Shown piece after piece: positions 1 through 6,965 of a DNA stretch of 64,000 bases. This DNA is from Modicisalibacter muralis (GTDB taxonomy: Bacteria; Pseudomonadota; Gammaproteobacteria; Pseudomonadales; Halomonadaceae). Below the pieces are notes generated by a model. The model did not search any database and had not been told where the DNA came from. It worked only from the letters and a program-made list of their open reading frames with translations. The translations under genes were made by a program, and so were the position numbers. The stretch is taken from NCBI RefSeq assembly GCF_900102945.1, contig NZ_FNGI01000002.1, positions 62,001 to 126,000 on the forward strand, in the 5' to 3' direction. How positions within the stretch are numbered: the first letter of the stretch is position 1; the number at the start of each line of letters is the position of its first letter.

Positions 1-1
1 C

Positions 2-133
2 CTGCTGGCATTTGGCTTGCTGGCGTTCAGCGCCACGCCGGCCTTGCATCATCTCGGCCTGACCTGCCTGCTGGGTCTTGCCGCGGTATGGTTGCTGGTG
101 CCCTGGGTTCGACCGACTCACGTGGGCTCATAA
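2..133 (+). CDS. C-terminal end of a membrane exporter (MMPL/RND type), truncated by the window edge
   Basis: Only the last 43 codons are present, in the second frame, ending in TAA at 131-133. The residues form one strongly hydrophobic stretch followed by a short polar tail, which fits the last membrane segment of a large permease. In aryl-polyene clusters the gene before the FAD oxidoreductase and the DUF3261 lipoprotein is usually an MMPL-type exporter, so the name is inferred from context rather than from motifs. The next gene starts 13 bases later, so the two are probably cotranscribed. Confidence 0.5.
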   Translation: MLAFGLLAFSATPALHHLGLTCLLGLAAVWLLVPWVRPTHVGS

Positions 134-146
134 CGAGAGGACTCTC

Positions 147-1445
147 ATGACCGATAACGCCGATCAAACCGTCGAGGGAGAGACAACCAACATGACCGAT
201 ACGGATGTCGCGATCATCGGTGCCGGCCCGGCCGGCGCGGCCGCTGCTGCGCGCCTGGTCCGACTCGGCCACCGCGTGCATGTCGTCGAGCGCAGTCATT
301 TTCCACGCTTTTCGATCGGCGAGAGCCTGCTGCCGCAATGCATGGCGTATCTCGACGAGGCCGGACTGCTCGCAACGGTGCAAGCCGCCGGCTATCAATC
401 CAAGAACGGCGCGGCCTTCACGCGGAGTGGCGTAAATACCGCCATCGATTTTCGCGAAAAGTTCACCGAAGGCTGGGGAACGACCTATCAGGTCGAGCGC
501 GCCGACTTCGATCAACGCCTGATCCAGGCCGCCGCCGAACAGGGTGCCAGGGTCAATTTCGGCGTCACGGTCACGGCCTTTCACCCCGACCCCGAGCGCC
601 CATACCTGAGCCTTGTCGACGAACACGGCCAGACCTCGACGTTGAGCGCGCGTTTCGTTCTCGATGCCAGCGGCTACGGCCGGGTACTCGCCCGCCAGCT
701 CGATCTGACCCGCGACCCGCGCCTCGAGCCACGCATGGCGCTGTTCACGCATGTCGAGGACCGCATCGACGACCCGAGCTACGATCGCGAGAAGATCCTG
801 ATCGGCGTACACCCCAGCGACGCCTCGATCTGGTACTGGCTGATTCCCTTCGCCAACGGGCGAGCGTCGGTCGGCGTGGTTGGCGATGTCGACACCCTGA
901 ACGGCCATGGCGATAGCCCCGCTGCCCGCTGGCAGGCGCTGATCGACGCCGAGCCCCGCCTGCACGCGTTGCTGGGCGAGGCTCGCCCGCTACGCCCGGT
1001 GGATGAACTCAAGGGCTACTCCGCCGATGTCACCACCCTGCATGGCCCCGGCTATGCCCTGCTCGGCAACGCCGGGGAGTTTCTCGACCCGGTATTCTCA
1101 TCGGGTGTGACAGTGGCGCTGCGTTCGGCGAGCATGGCCGCGCCGCTGGTCGACCGCCAATTGCGCGGCGAGACGATCGACTGGCAAAGCGCGTTCGAAA
1201 CACCGTTGCGTGAAGGCGTGGAGACTTTCCGCGCCTACGTCGATACCTGGTACGACGGCCAATTGCAGTCGATCGTCTTCCACGATTCGCAACCGGCCGA
1301 TGTCAAGCGCATGATCAGCGCGGTGCTGGCCGGCTACGCCTGGGATCGTGACAATCCCTTCGCCAGCGCGCCGCGCAAGCACCTGGCCACCTTGGCGCAA
1401 CTGTGCGGTCATTCCCCATCGGCGGCCGGGCTCACCGCGCAATGA
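147..1445 (+). CDS. FAD-dependent oxidoreductase (tryptophan-halogenase-like fold) of an aryl-polyene cluster
   Basis: Predicted flavoprotein of the FAD/NAD(P)-binding family related to halogenases and geranylgeranyl reductases. The dinucleotide fold is seen near the N-terminus (IIGAGPAGAAAAARL), followed by the ERSHFPRFSIGES region typical of halogenase-like proteins and a second FAD contact around GYALLGNAGEFLDPVFSSG. The substrate is unknown; its place between an exporter and a ketosynthase suggests a role in modifying or making the aryl polyene. The start at 147 has GAGAGG six bases upstream. An in-frame ATG at 192, also with a GGGAG-type site and directly before the Rossmann strand, is an equally good start. 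The stop overlaps the next start. Confidence 0.8.
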   Translation: MTDNADQTVEGETTNMTDTDVAIIGAGPAGAAAAARLVRLGHRVHVVERSHFPRFSIGESLLPQCMAYLDEAGLLATVQAAGYQSKNGAAFTRSGVNTAIDFREKFTEGWGTTYQVERADFDQRLIQAAAEQGARVNFGVTVTAFHPDPERPYLSLVDEHGQTSTLSARFVLDASGYGRVLARQLDLTRDPRLEPRMALFTHVEDRIDDPSYDREKILIGVHPSDASIWYWLIPFANGRASVGVVGDVDTLNGHGDSPAARWQALIDAEPRLHALLGEARPLRPVDELKGYSADVTTLHGPGYALLGNAGEFLDPVFSSGVTVALRSASMAAPLVDRQLRGETIDWQSAFETPLREGVETFRAYVDTWYDGQLQSIVFHDSQPADVKRMISAVLAGYAWDRDNPFASAPRKHLATLAQLCGHSPSAAGLTAQ

Positions 1446-2074
1446 GCCAGCCAGTCCGACGTCCGGCGGCCCAGAGCCGAGCCTGGCTCTGGCTATCGAT
1501 GACGCTGCTGTTGTCGATGGCCTTGGCCGGCTGCGCCACGCGACCATCACCCGCGCCATCGCCGGCATTCGCTAGCGTCGACTTCGCTGGCACGCTCAAG
1601 CGCCGCCTGACCTTCATCCCCTACGACGATGACCGGCCGACGCGCGAGTTGATCGGACTGGTCGAGCTTGGTGATAACCGCCTGCGCGCGGTATTGCTGA
1701 CGCCTTTCGGCCAACGCTTGGTGACCTTGGAACACGACAGCGAAGGCAGCCGTTTCGTGCCCGGCGATGTCCCGCCAGAGGCCCTGCGAGAAGCGCTACC
1801 CATCTCGCCCGAATGGCTGGCTTCACGGCTCGAATGGAGCTTGTGGCCCACCCAGGCCCTGCGCGACGCCTTCGCGGGCAGCGAGTGGTCGGTCGCGATA
1901 GATGATGGCAGGCGGATGATTCGCCATCACGACGACGTGGTGGCTCGCATCGCCCCGGCCACGGCAAGCGCCGAAACTGTCGGCACGGTATTGCTCGACG
2001 ACCGTCAGGGCCACTACCTGCTGCGTATCTCGCCGCTCGACGCGCCCGACCACCAGGAGCCCGACCATGACTGA
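1442..2074 (+). CDS. DUF3261-type outer-membrane lipoprotein of the aryl-polyene cluster
   Basis: A 210-residue predicted lipoprotein. The N-terminus has basic residues, a hydrophobic run and a lipobox ending LALAGC, so the mature protein would start at that cysteine. The remainder is mixed alpha/beta with no catalytic motif that I recognise. DUF3261 lipoproteins are standard members of aryl-polyene clusters and are thought to help place the lipid in the outer membrane. I chose the ATG at 1442, which overlaps the upstream TGA as ATGA, over an upstream in-frame start at 1403 that would bury the signal peptide. The 3' end overlaps the ketosynthase by eight bases, indicating translational coupling. 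Confidence 0.75.
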   Translation: MSQPVRRPAAQSRAWLWLSMTLLLSMALAGCATRPSPAPSPAFASVDFAGTLKRRLTFIPYDDDRPTRELIGLVELGDNRLRAVLLTPFGQRLVTLEHDSEGSRFVPGDVPPEALREALPISPEWLASRLEWSLWPTQALRDAFAGSEWSVAIDDGRRMIRHHDDVVARIAPATASAETVGTVLLDDRQGHYLLRISPLDAPDHQEPDHD

Positions 2075-3260
2075 TCGTGCCGCCTTGCCGAGAATGCCTT
2101 GTCACCTGTCCGCGCCGGGCATCGTCTGCGGTCTCGGCGATAGCCTCGAAAGCGTCGCCGGGGCATTGTTCAGCGGGCGCCGTGGCCTGTTCACCAGCGA
2201 TGCCTTCACGCCCGGTCGCCCGCTGCCGCTGGGGCAGGTCAATACGCCGCTGCCCGATACCCACGACTGGCCGATGGAACATCGCAGCCGCAACAACCAG
2301 CTACTGGCCGTCGCGCTGGCGCGTCTCGACAAGACGCTGACCCACACCCTCGCCACGCATGATCCATCACGCATCGGCGTGGTCATCGGCACCAGTACTT
2401 CGGGGATCGGCGAGACCGAGCAGACGCTGGCCAGCATCGGTCGCGAAGCGCCACTGCCCGAGGATTTTCGTTACTCGCGCCAGGAGCTGGGCGCGCCGGC
2501 GCGCTTCGTCGCCGAGCGGCTAGGCATCGCAGGCCCGGTGTATGCCTTGTCGACCGCCTGCAGCTCCAGTGCGCGCGCGTTGGCCAGTGCGCGGCGCCTG
2601 CTGCGTTCGGGCGAATGCGACGCGGTAATCGCCGGTGGCGCCGATAGCCTGTGCCGGCTGACCGTGAATGGCTTTGCCAGCTTGGAGGCGATCAGCGACG
2701 CACCCAGCCTGCCCTTTTCGGCCAACCGTTGTGGCATCAATCTCGGTGAGGGCGCGGCGCTGTTCGTGGTCACTCGCGAGCCCGGCGGTATTCAGCTCGA
2801 GGGCGTCGGCGAGAGCGCCGATGCCTACCATGTCTCGGCGCCACGGCCGGATGGCAGCGGCGCCCTGGCCGCGATGCGTGCGGCATTAGCGCAGGCCGGG
2901 CGTGAGCCCGATGACGTCGACTATCTCAATCTTCACGGCACCGGCACCGCGCATAACGACGCCATGGAAGCCCTGGCCGTCAGCGAGCTGTTCGCCACGC
3001 CACCGCCTTGCAGTTCGACCAAGGCGCTGACCGGTCACACTCTGGGTGCCGCCGGCGCTCTCGAAGCCGCCTTCTGCTGGCTGGCGCTCACCCATGGCAA
3101 GCGCCCGCTGCATGTCTACGATGGCTATTACGACCCGGTATTGCCGACACTGCCCCTGGTAACGGATACCCAAGGTGAGCCGCCCCGGCTGGCGCTGAGC
3201 AACTCCTTCGCCTTCGGTGGCAATAACGCCGCTTTGCTGTTGGGGCGGGCCGACGCATGA
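2067..3260 (+). CDS. Beta-ketoacyl-ACP synthase of the aryl-polyene cluster (ApeO-like)
   Basis: A 397-residue FabB/FabF-type condensing enzyme. The catalytic cysteine lies in TACSSS (Cys165), the two histidines in LHGTGT (His290) and GHTLGAAGA (His324), with the conserved lysine in STKALTG. The triad is therefore intact and the protein should extend acyl-ACP chains by two carbons. Position and partners (hotdog dehydratase and FabG-type reductase immediately downstream) match the ApeO-ApeP-ApeQ block of aryl-polyene clusters. Both ends overlap neighbouring genes, so the cluster is translated as one unit. Confidence 0.9.
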   Translation: MTDRAALPRMPCHLSAPGIVCGLGDSLESVAGALFSGRRGLFTSDAFTPGRPLPLGQVNTPLPDTHDWPMEHRSRNNQLLAVALARLDKTLTHTLATHDPSRIGVVIGTSTSGIGETEQTLASIGREAPLPEDFRYSRQELGAPARFVAERLGIAGPVYALSTACSSSARALASARRLLRSGECDAVIAGGADSLCRLTVNGFASLEAISDAPSLPFSANRCGINLGEGAALFVVTREPGGIQLEGVGESADAYHVSAPRPDGSGALAAMRAALAQAGREPDDVDYLNLHGTGTAHNDAMEALAVSELFATPPPCSSTKALTGHTLGAAGALEAAFCWLALTHGKRPLHVYDGYYDPVLPTLPLVTDTQGEPPRLALSNSFAFGGNNAALLLGRADA

Positions 3261-3736
3261 CCGTTCATCCAGAGCCAAGCCCGGCACTGCCCTGTGCTAT
3301 CGCGCCTTTCGTGCCGCAGACTCAGGGTATGTGCCTGCTGGATCGCATCGTCGCCGTCGGTGATAACGACCTCAGCGCAGAGATCACTCCCAGCACCGAG
3401 GATGTTTTCGCCCGCGACGATGGCATTCCCGGTTGGGTCGCTCTCGAATGGCTGGCCCAAGCGGTCGCCGCCTGGGCCGGCTGGCATGGCGCGCAGCGCG
3501 GCGAGCCACCCGCGCCGGGCTTTCTGATCGGTACGCGGCGCTTCACCACGACGCGGGATCGCTTCGCGTTCGGCGAGACGCTGCGCGTGACGGTCAGCCT
3601 GGAATTTCGCGCCGATAACGGTCTCGGACATTTTCACGGTGAGCTGCATGGTGGCGATGGCATCCGCCTGGCCCACGGCAGCCTGACCGTCTTCCAACCC
3701 GATTCGAACGATGACGCCCTCGATGACAACCGATGA
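3257..3736 (+). CDS. Hotdog-fold 3-hydroxyacyl-ACP dehydratase (ApeP-like)
   Basis: A 159-residue single hotdog protein. The N-terminus has the PFVPQ...MCLLDRI element of ApeP/FabA-like dehydratases, followed by the central hotdog helix (GWVALEWLAQAVAAWAGWHG) and the FLIGTRRF strand. It would dehydrate 3-hydroxyacyl-ACP to give the conjugated polyene. The ATG overlaps the ketosynthase stop in ATGA. Assignment rests on fold hallmarks and context; the catalytic residues of this subfamily are less distinct than in FabA or FabZ. Confidence 0.85.
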   Translation: MTVHPEPSPALPCAIAPFVPQTQGMCLLDRIVAVGDNDLSAEITPSTEDVFARDDGIPGWVALEWLAQAVAAWAGWHGAQRGEPPAPGFLIGTRRFTTTRDRFAFGETLRVTVSLEFRADNGLGHFHGELHGGDGIRLAHGSLTVFQPDSNDDALDDNR

Positions 3737-3746
3737 GTTTCGCCCC

Positions 3747-4472
3747 ATGAACGACACCCTGCTAGTCACTGGTTCGAGTCGTGGCATCGGCCGCGCCATT
3801 GCCCTGCGCCTGGCGCGCGATGGCTTCGATATCGTGTTGCACTGCCGCCAGCGGGGCGACACCATCGAAGCGGTAGCCGGAGAAATCCGCGACCTGGGGC
3901 GCAACGCGCGCGTACTGTGCTTCGATGTCGCCGACCGCGAGGCCACGCGTGATGCCATCGAGCGTGACATCGAAGCGCATGGCGCCTATTACGGGGTCAT
4001 CTGCAACGCCGGCATTACCGCCGATGGCGCCTTTCCGGCACTCTCCGACGACGATTGGGATAGCGTTATTCGTACCAACCTCGATGGCTTCTACAACGTG
4101 GTCAAGCCACTGGTGATGCCGATGATTCGCCGTCGCGCGGCGGGACGCATCGTGGTGATGTCATCGGTTTCGGGGCTGATGGGCAACCGCGGCCAGGTCA
4201 ATTACAGCGCCGCCAAGGCCGGGCTGCACGGCGCGGTGAAAGCACTCGCGGTGGAATTGGCCAAGCGAAAAATCACCGTCAACTGCGTGGCACCGGGATT
4301 GATCGACACCGATATGACCGAAGACAGCGTGAACGGTGAAGCGCTGAAGATAATCCCCATGCAACGCACCGGAACCGGTGAGGAAGTCGCCGCCACGGTG
4401 AGTTTCCTATGCTCGCCGGATGCCAGCTACATCACCCGCCAGATCATCGCCGTGAATGGGGGAATCTGCTGA
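3747..4472 (+). CDS. fabG: 3-oxoacyl-ACP reductase, FabG/SDR type (ApeQ-like)
   Basis: A 241-residue classical short-chain dehydrogenase. The NADPH motif TGSSRGIG is at residues 8-15, NAG near 87-89, and the catalytic set Asn111, Ser140, Tyr153 and Lys157 (NYSAAKAG) is complete. It reduces the ketone made by the condensing enzyme. Two earlier in-frame ATGs (3711, 3723) would overlap the dehydratase; 3747 gives the normal FabG N-terminus just before the first strand, though its ribosome site is weak. The cluster seems to stop here: the second ketosynthase (ApeR) that follows in enterobacterial clusters is not downstream. Confidence 0.9.
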   Translation: MNDTLLVTGSSRGIGRAIALRLARDGFDIVLHCRQRGDTIEAVAGEIRDLGRNARVLCFDVADREATRDAIERDIEAHGAYYGVICNAGITADGAFPALSDDDWDSVIRTNLDGFYNVVKPLVMPMIRRRAAGRIVVMSSVSGLMGNRGQVNYSAAKAGLHGAVKALAVELAKRKITVNCVAPGLIDTDMTEDSVNGEALKIIPMQRTGTGEEVAATVSFLCSPDASYITRQIIAVNGGIC

Positions 4473-5023
4473 TTCAGTCACAACAGCGACAAGAGTCGAA
4501 GCCCCTGCGCCAATGATTTCCCACCTTGATGGATATCGGCAGTACCCGTCGGCGTTCGAACTGCCTCGCTCACACGGCACCCTGAATGCTTTTCATGGCG
4601 CCGTACTCATCTTGCGCCACCTTGCCTAACTGCGGCGTCAATCGGCAGCGGCGCTGTTGCCAGGGGTAGTCGTGCTGCGCCTGATGCAGCGCGGCACCCG
4701 CGCCCTGCTTCCAGGCATCGAGGTCAAGATCGCGCCAGTAGCGCGGGGCGCGGCCGGTTTGCCGGTCATGCTCGGCGTCAGTGAATCGCGGGATTGCCAG
4801 TTGCATAGTCAGGCGGTGGCGAGGCTACGCGCCAAACTGATCGAGTAGTTTTCTGGGATATCTACCCGATAGCCGTCGGTATTTAATGACTGAGTGGGCT
4901 CAGCGTAGAACGTGCAGATGCTTCGCATGGGTTAGTGCGTCGTTTCAGCGAGATTGAAGCGCCCTAGTTTCTCGTTATTTTCTGTGTAATGATGCAGTTG
5001 TTTTTGGCATTTTAAGCAGCGAA
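4473..5023. other. 551-base region without a confident gene
   Basis: This stretch separates the rightward aryl-polyene genes from the leftward type VI cargo operon. The only coding candidate is a short leftward frame at 4570-4806, listed separately. From about 4850 the sequence becomes AT-richer, like the gene that follows. I see no convincing terminator with a T-run after fabG. Confidence 0.6.
4570..4806 (-). pseudogene. Short open frame, possible remnant at the tail of the T6SS cargo operon
   Basis: A 78-residue leftward frame whose composition looks like real protein: charged and aromatic residues alternate (for example PRFTDAEHD and APRYWRDLDLDAW) and there is little of the Arg/Ala/Pro bias of shadow frames. 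It is on the same strand as the type VI cargo genes and lies at their distal end. No good ribosome site precedes its ATG, so a fragment of a once larger gene is more likely than an intact small gene. I do not recognise the family. Confidence is low. Confidence 0.35.
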
Positions 5024-5875
5024 TCAAAGTTGCAATACGCGTAATTTGTTCATCATATCCTCGCCGATTAGAGCGCTAAACTTAGGCTGATGAACCAGTA
5101 TACCCCAATGTTTATCCATTAATTTTGCTAGATCATTACCGCTGATTTTCGCAACAGGAGCGCGAGAATGAATGCCACCTAAGCAATCTTCATCCTCTGC
5201 AATTATCACTGTGCTTTTTACGCGATATAGGTCTCGCCTAACCAGCTTGCGCCCAACAACACGACGGCGAAGAACAACAATAAATTGAGCATGGAGGAAG
5301 CTTTTTAGCAATAGATCGCACATCTCAATGCTGGATTTTTTATAACCAAACTCTTTCGTTATTAATCTAGGCTCATAATGCTGTTTGTAGCGACTTGGCT
5401 GTATTGTCTTCTCAATCGCCCTCTCGAAGCAATGCAACTCACAAGGCCACGCTCTTGACTCTTGTATAACTCTCTTATCTCCTGAAAGTTTATTGAGCAA
5501 TGATGAGAAGCGATTGGACAAAGAAGGAAGGTAGACTTTTACAGCCGCTGGAATTAAGAAATGACTAGCCACCAAACCAAGAATATATGGTAGAAAAGAG
5601 GAGAATGGTATCGCGCGCGGACGAAACTCTCTGGCCTTTCGAATTTCATAATCCGTAGGATATATATGAAACCCTTTCATCACTACATCTTGGATCTGAA
5701 GTGTGACAAAAAGTGGCATTGCTATTATTGTATATACGATAGCTTTTTCCCAAAATGGTACACCGCGTTTTTCTAAAAAACGCTGGTCTAGCCTCCTCCA
5801 CAATACCCAAGGAAGGATGAACATGCCAAGAATGGCTGGGGCGTACATTACCATCCCCACGAAAAAACCAAGCAT
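5024..5875 (-). CDS. Membrane protein of unknown family, last gene of the T6SS cargo operon
   Basis: A 283-residue protein with membrane segments at about 4-24, 46-66 and 92-115, then a long basic cytosolic-looking domain. I do not recognise the family. The gene is clearly AT-richer than its neighbours and uses many A/T-ending codons, which points to recent horizontal acquisition. It follows the DUF6708-type gene on the same strand after 81 bases, at the place where immunity or accessory genes of type VI effectors sit. A GAGAG site lies before the ATG. Function as an immunity protein is an inference from position only. Confidence 0.6.
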   Translation of the reverse strand: MLGFFVGMVMYAPAILGMFILPWVLWRRLDQRFLEKRGVPFWEKAIVYTIIAMPLFVTLQIQDVVMKGFHIYPTDYEIRKAREFRPRAIPFSSFLPYILGLVASHFLIPAAVKVYLPSLSNRFSSLLNKLSGDKRVIQESRAWPCELHCFERAIEKTIQPSRYKQHYEPRLITKEFGYKKSSIEMCDLLLKSFLHAQFIVVLRRRVVGRKLVRRDLYRVKSTVIIAEDEDCLGGIHSRAPVAKISGNDLAKLMDKHWGILVHQPKFSALIGEDMMNKLRVLQL

Positions 5876-5956
5876 ACATCACTCTCTTCTAACTATTTAT
5901 TAATTGATAGCGTTTTTCGGGGGCAGTGAATAATTTCCTGATTCTTTTCATAAGTT

Positions 5957-6952
5957 TTAACTCGTAGTTTCAGCGGGATTGGCCTGCGTTTCCAAACCAT
6001 CATGCAGCCCCTCAGCCAGTTCCAGATCGTAGAGTCGGGTCGTCGGGCCATTCGGGCGGCTGCGCTCGCGCACCAGGGCATCCCATTGGCGCTTTTCGCA
6101 GCGCCAGCGGGCCACGGCGGTGGTCCAATCCTGAACGATCATGGATGGGTAAAAAAGGATAATAAAAGCCATAAAAAAAACGGTGAAACCAACGCTCTCC
6201 AAGCCTTTCGCCCTTGCCTCCTTGCTGCTTTCCCAGGCACCTCTAAGATCCGCCTTCTTGCCAGTGCGGCTCGCCAATATCTCGCCTCGGTTGGACTCTT
6301 TCAGCGGCTCGCCCTGTGCATCGAACCAGGGCCCCTTCTCCATGTAACAGCGCAGGTATTCCCAGAGCATGCCCTGGATTTCTGGCGTCTTGCCGAGCGG
6401 GATCGAGAGCTGCATGGCGATCACCTCGCGCGGCTGGCGAAAGCGCTGCATCAGCAGTTGCAGCAGCGTCATGCGCGTGGCGCCGGTATATTGGGTGACC
6501 TGGCGGGTCTGCTGCATCCAGGCGATAGCTTCATCCCAGGGCACGTGATAGAGCTTGCCCTTGTCCTGAAAATACACCTCGCGGGTGCGCCGGTTGAAGC
6601 GCAGTGGCATAGGGAAGGGCAGTAATACCTCGATGAGAAAGCTAGCAAAAGTTAATCCTGAAATGGTACCCACTGCCATCAGGAAGGTTTCAACTTTTTC
6701 GGCTCCCTCGAAAAGCAAGTTAGAAAGCAGAAGAATGGTATAGAAAGTACCCAAGGCTAGAATGCCGGTCAGCCCGCCCTTGCTGAACTCCGCCCCGGTG
6801 GCCAGATCGAGATAGACGGCATTCTGCTCCTGAACGTCGCCGAGTTGGAACGGCTTGTTGGCGGCGCGGCGCTTGGGCGACAAGGTGATGACCTCGTCGG
6901 CGAGGCCGAGCCGCTGGGACAGATCGGCGAAGAAGGTGCGAATGCTCTGCAT
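5957..6952 (-). CDS. DUF6708-type membrane protein, probable partner or immunity protein of the VasX-like effector
   Basis: A 331-residue protein with two close membrane segments (about 61-81 and 90-111), a soluble middle containing LRFNRRTREVYF...GKLYHVPWD (about 117-140), and a third hydrophobic segment near 260-280. The LRFNR...VY...W pattern is that of DUF6708 proteins, which often follow VasX/VgrG genes. A membrane location fits protection against a pore-forming effector, but this is inferred. I chose the ATG at 6952 because GAGG lies just upstream and because the earlier in-frame start overlaps the effector gene. Only 13 bases separate it from the effector stop. Confidence 0.65.
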   Translation of the reverse strand: MQSIRTFFADLSQRLGLADEVITLSPKRRAANKPFQLGDVQEQNAVYLDLATGAEFSKGGLTGILALGTFYTILLLSNLLFEGAEKVETFLMAVGTISGLTFASFLIEVLLPFPMPLRFNRRTREVYFQDKGKLYHVPWDEAIAWMQQTRQVTQYTGATRMTLLQLLMQRFRQPREVIAMQLSIPLGKTPEIQGMLWEYLRCYMEKGPWFDAQGEPLKESNRGEILASRTGKKADLRGAWESSKEARAKGLESVGFTVFFMAFIILFYPSMIVQDWTTAVARWRCEKRQWDALVRERSRPNGPTTRLYDLELAEGLHDGLETQANPAETTS

Positions 6953-6965
6953 GAAACCTCGGCAA

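Noticed and set aside
4657-4848. 63-codon plus-strand frame after fabG
   Set aside because: Overlaps the more protein-like leftward frame at 4570-4806 and has no ribosome site.
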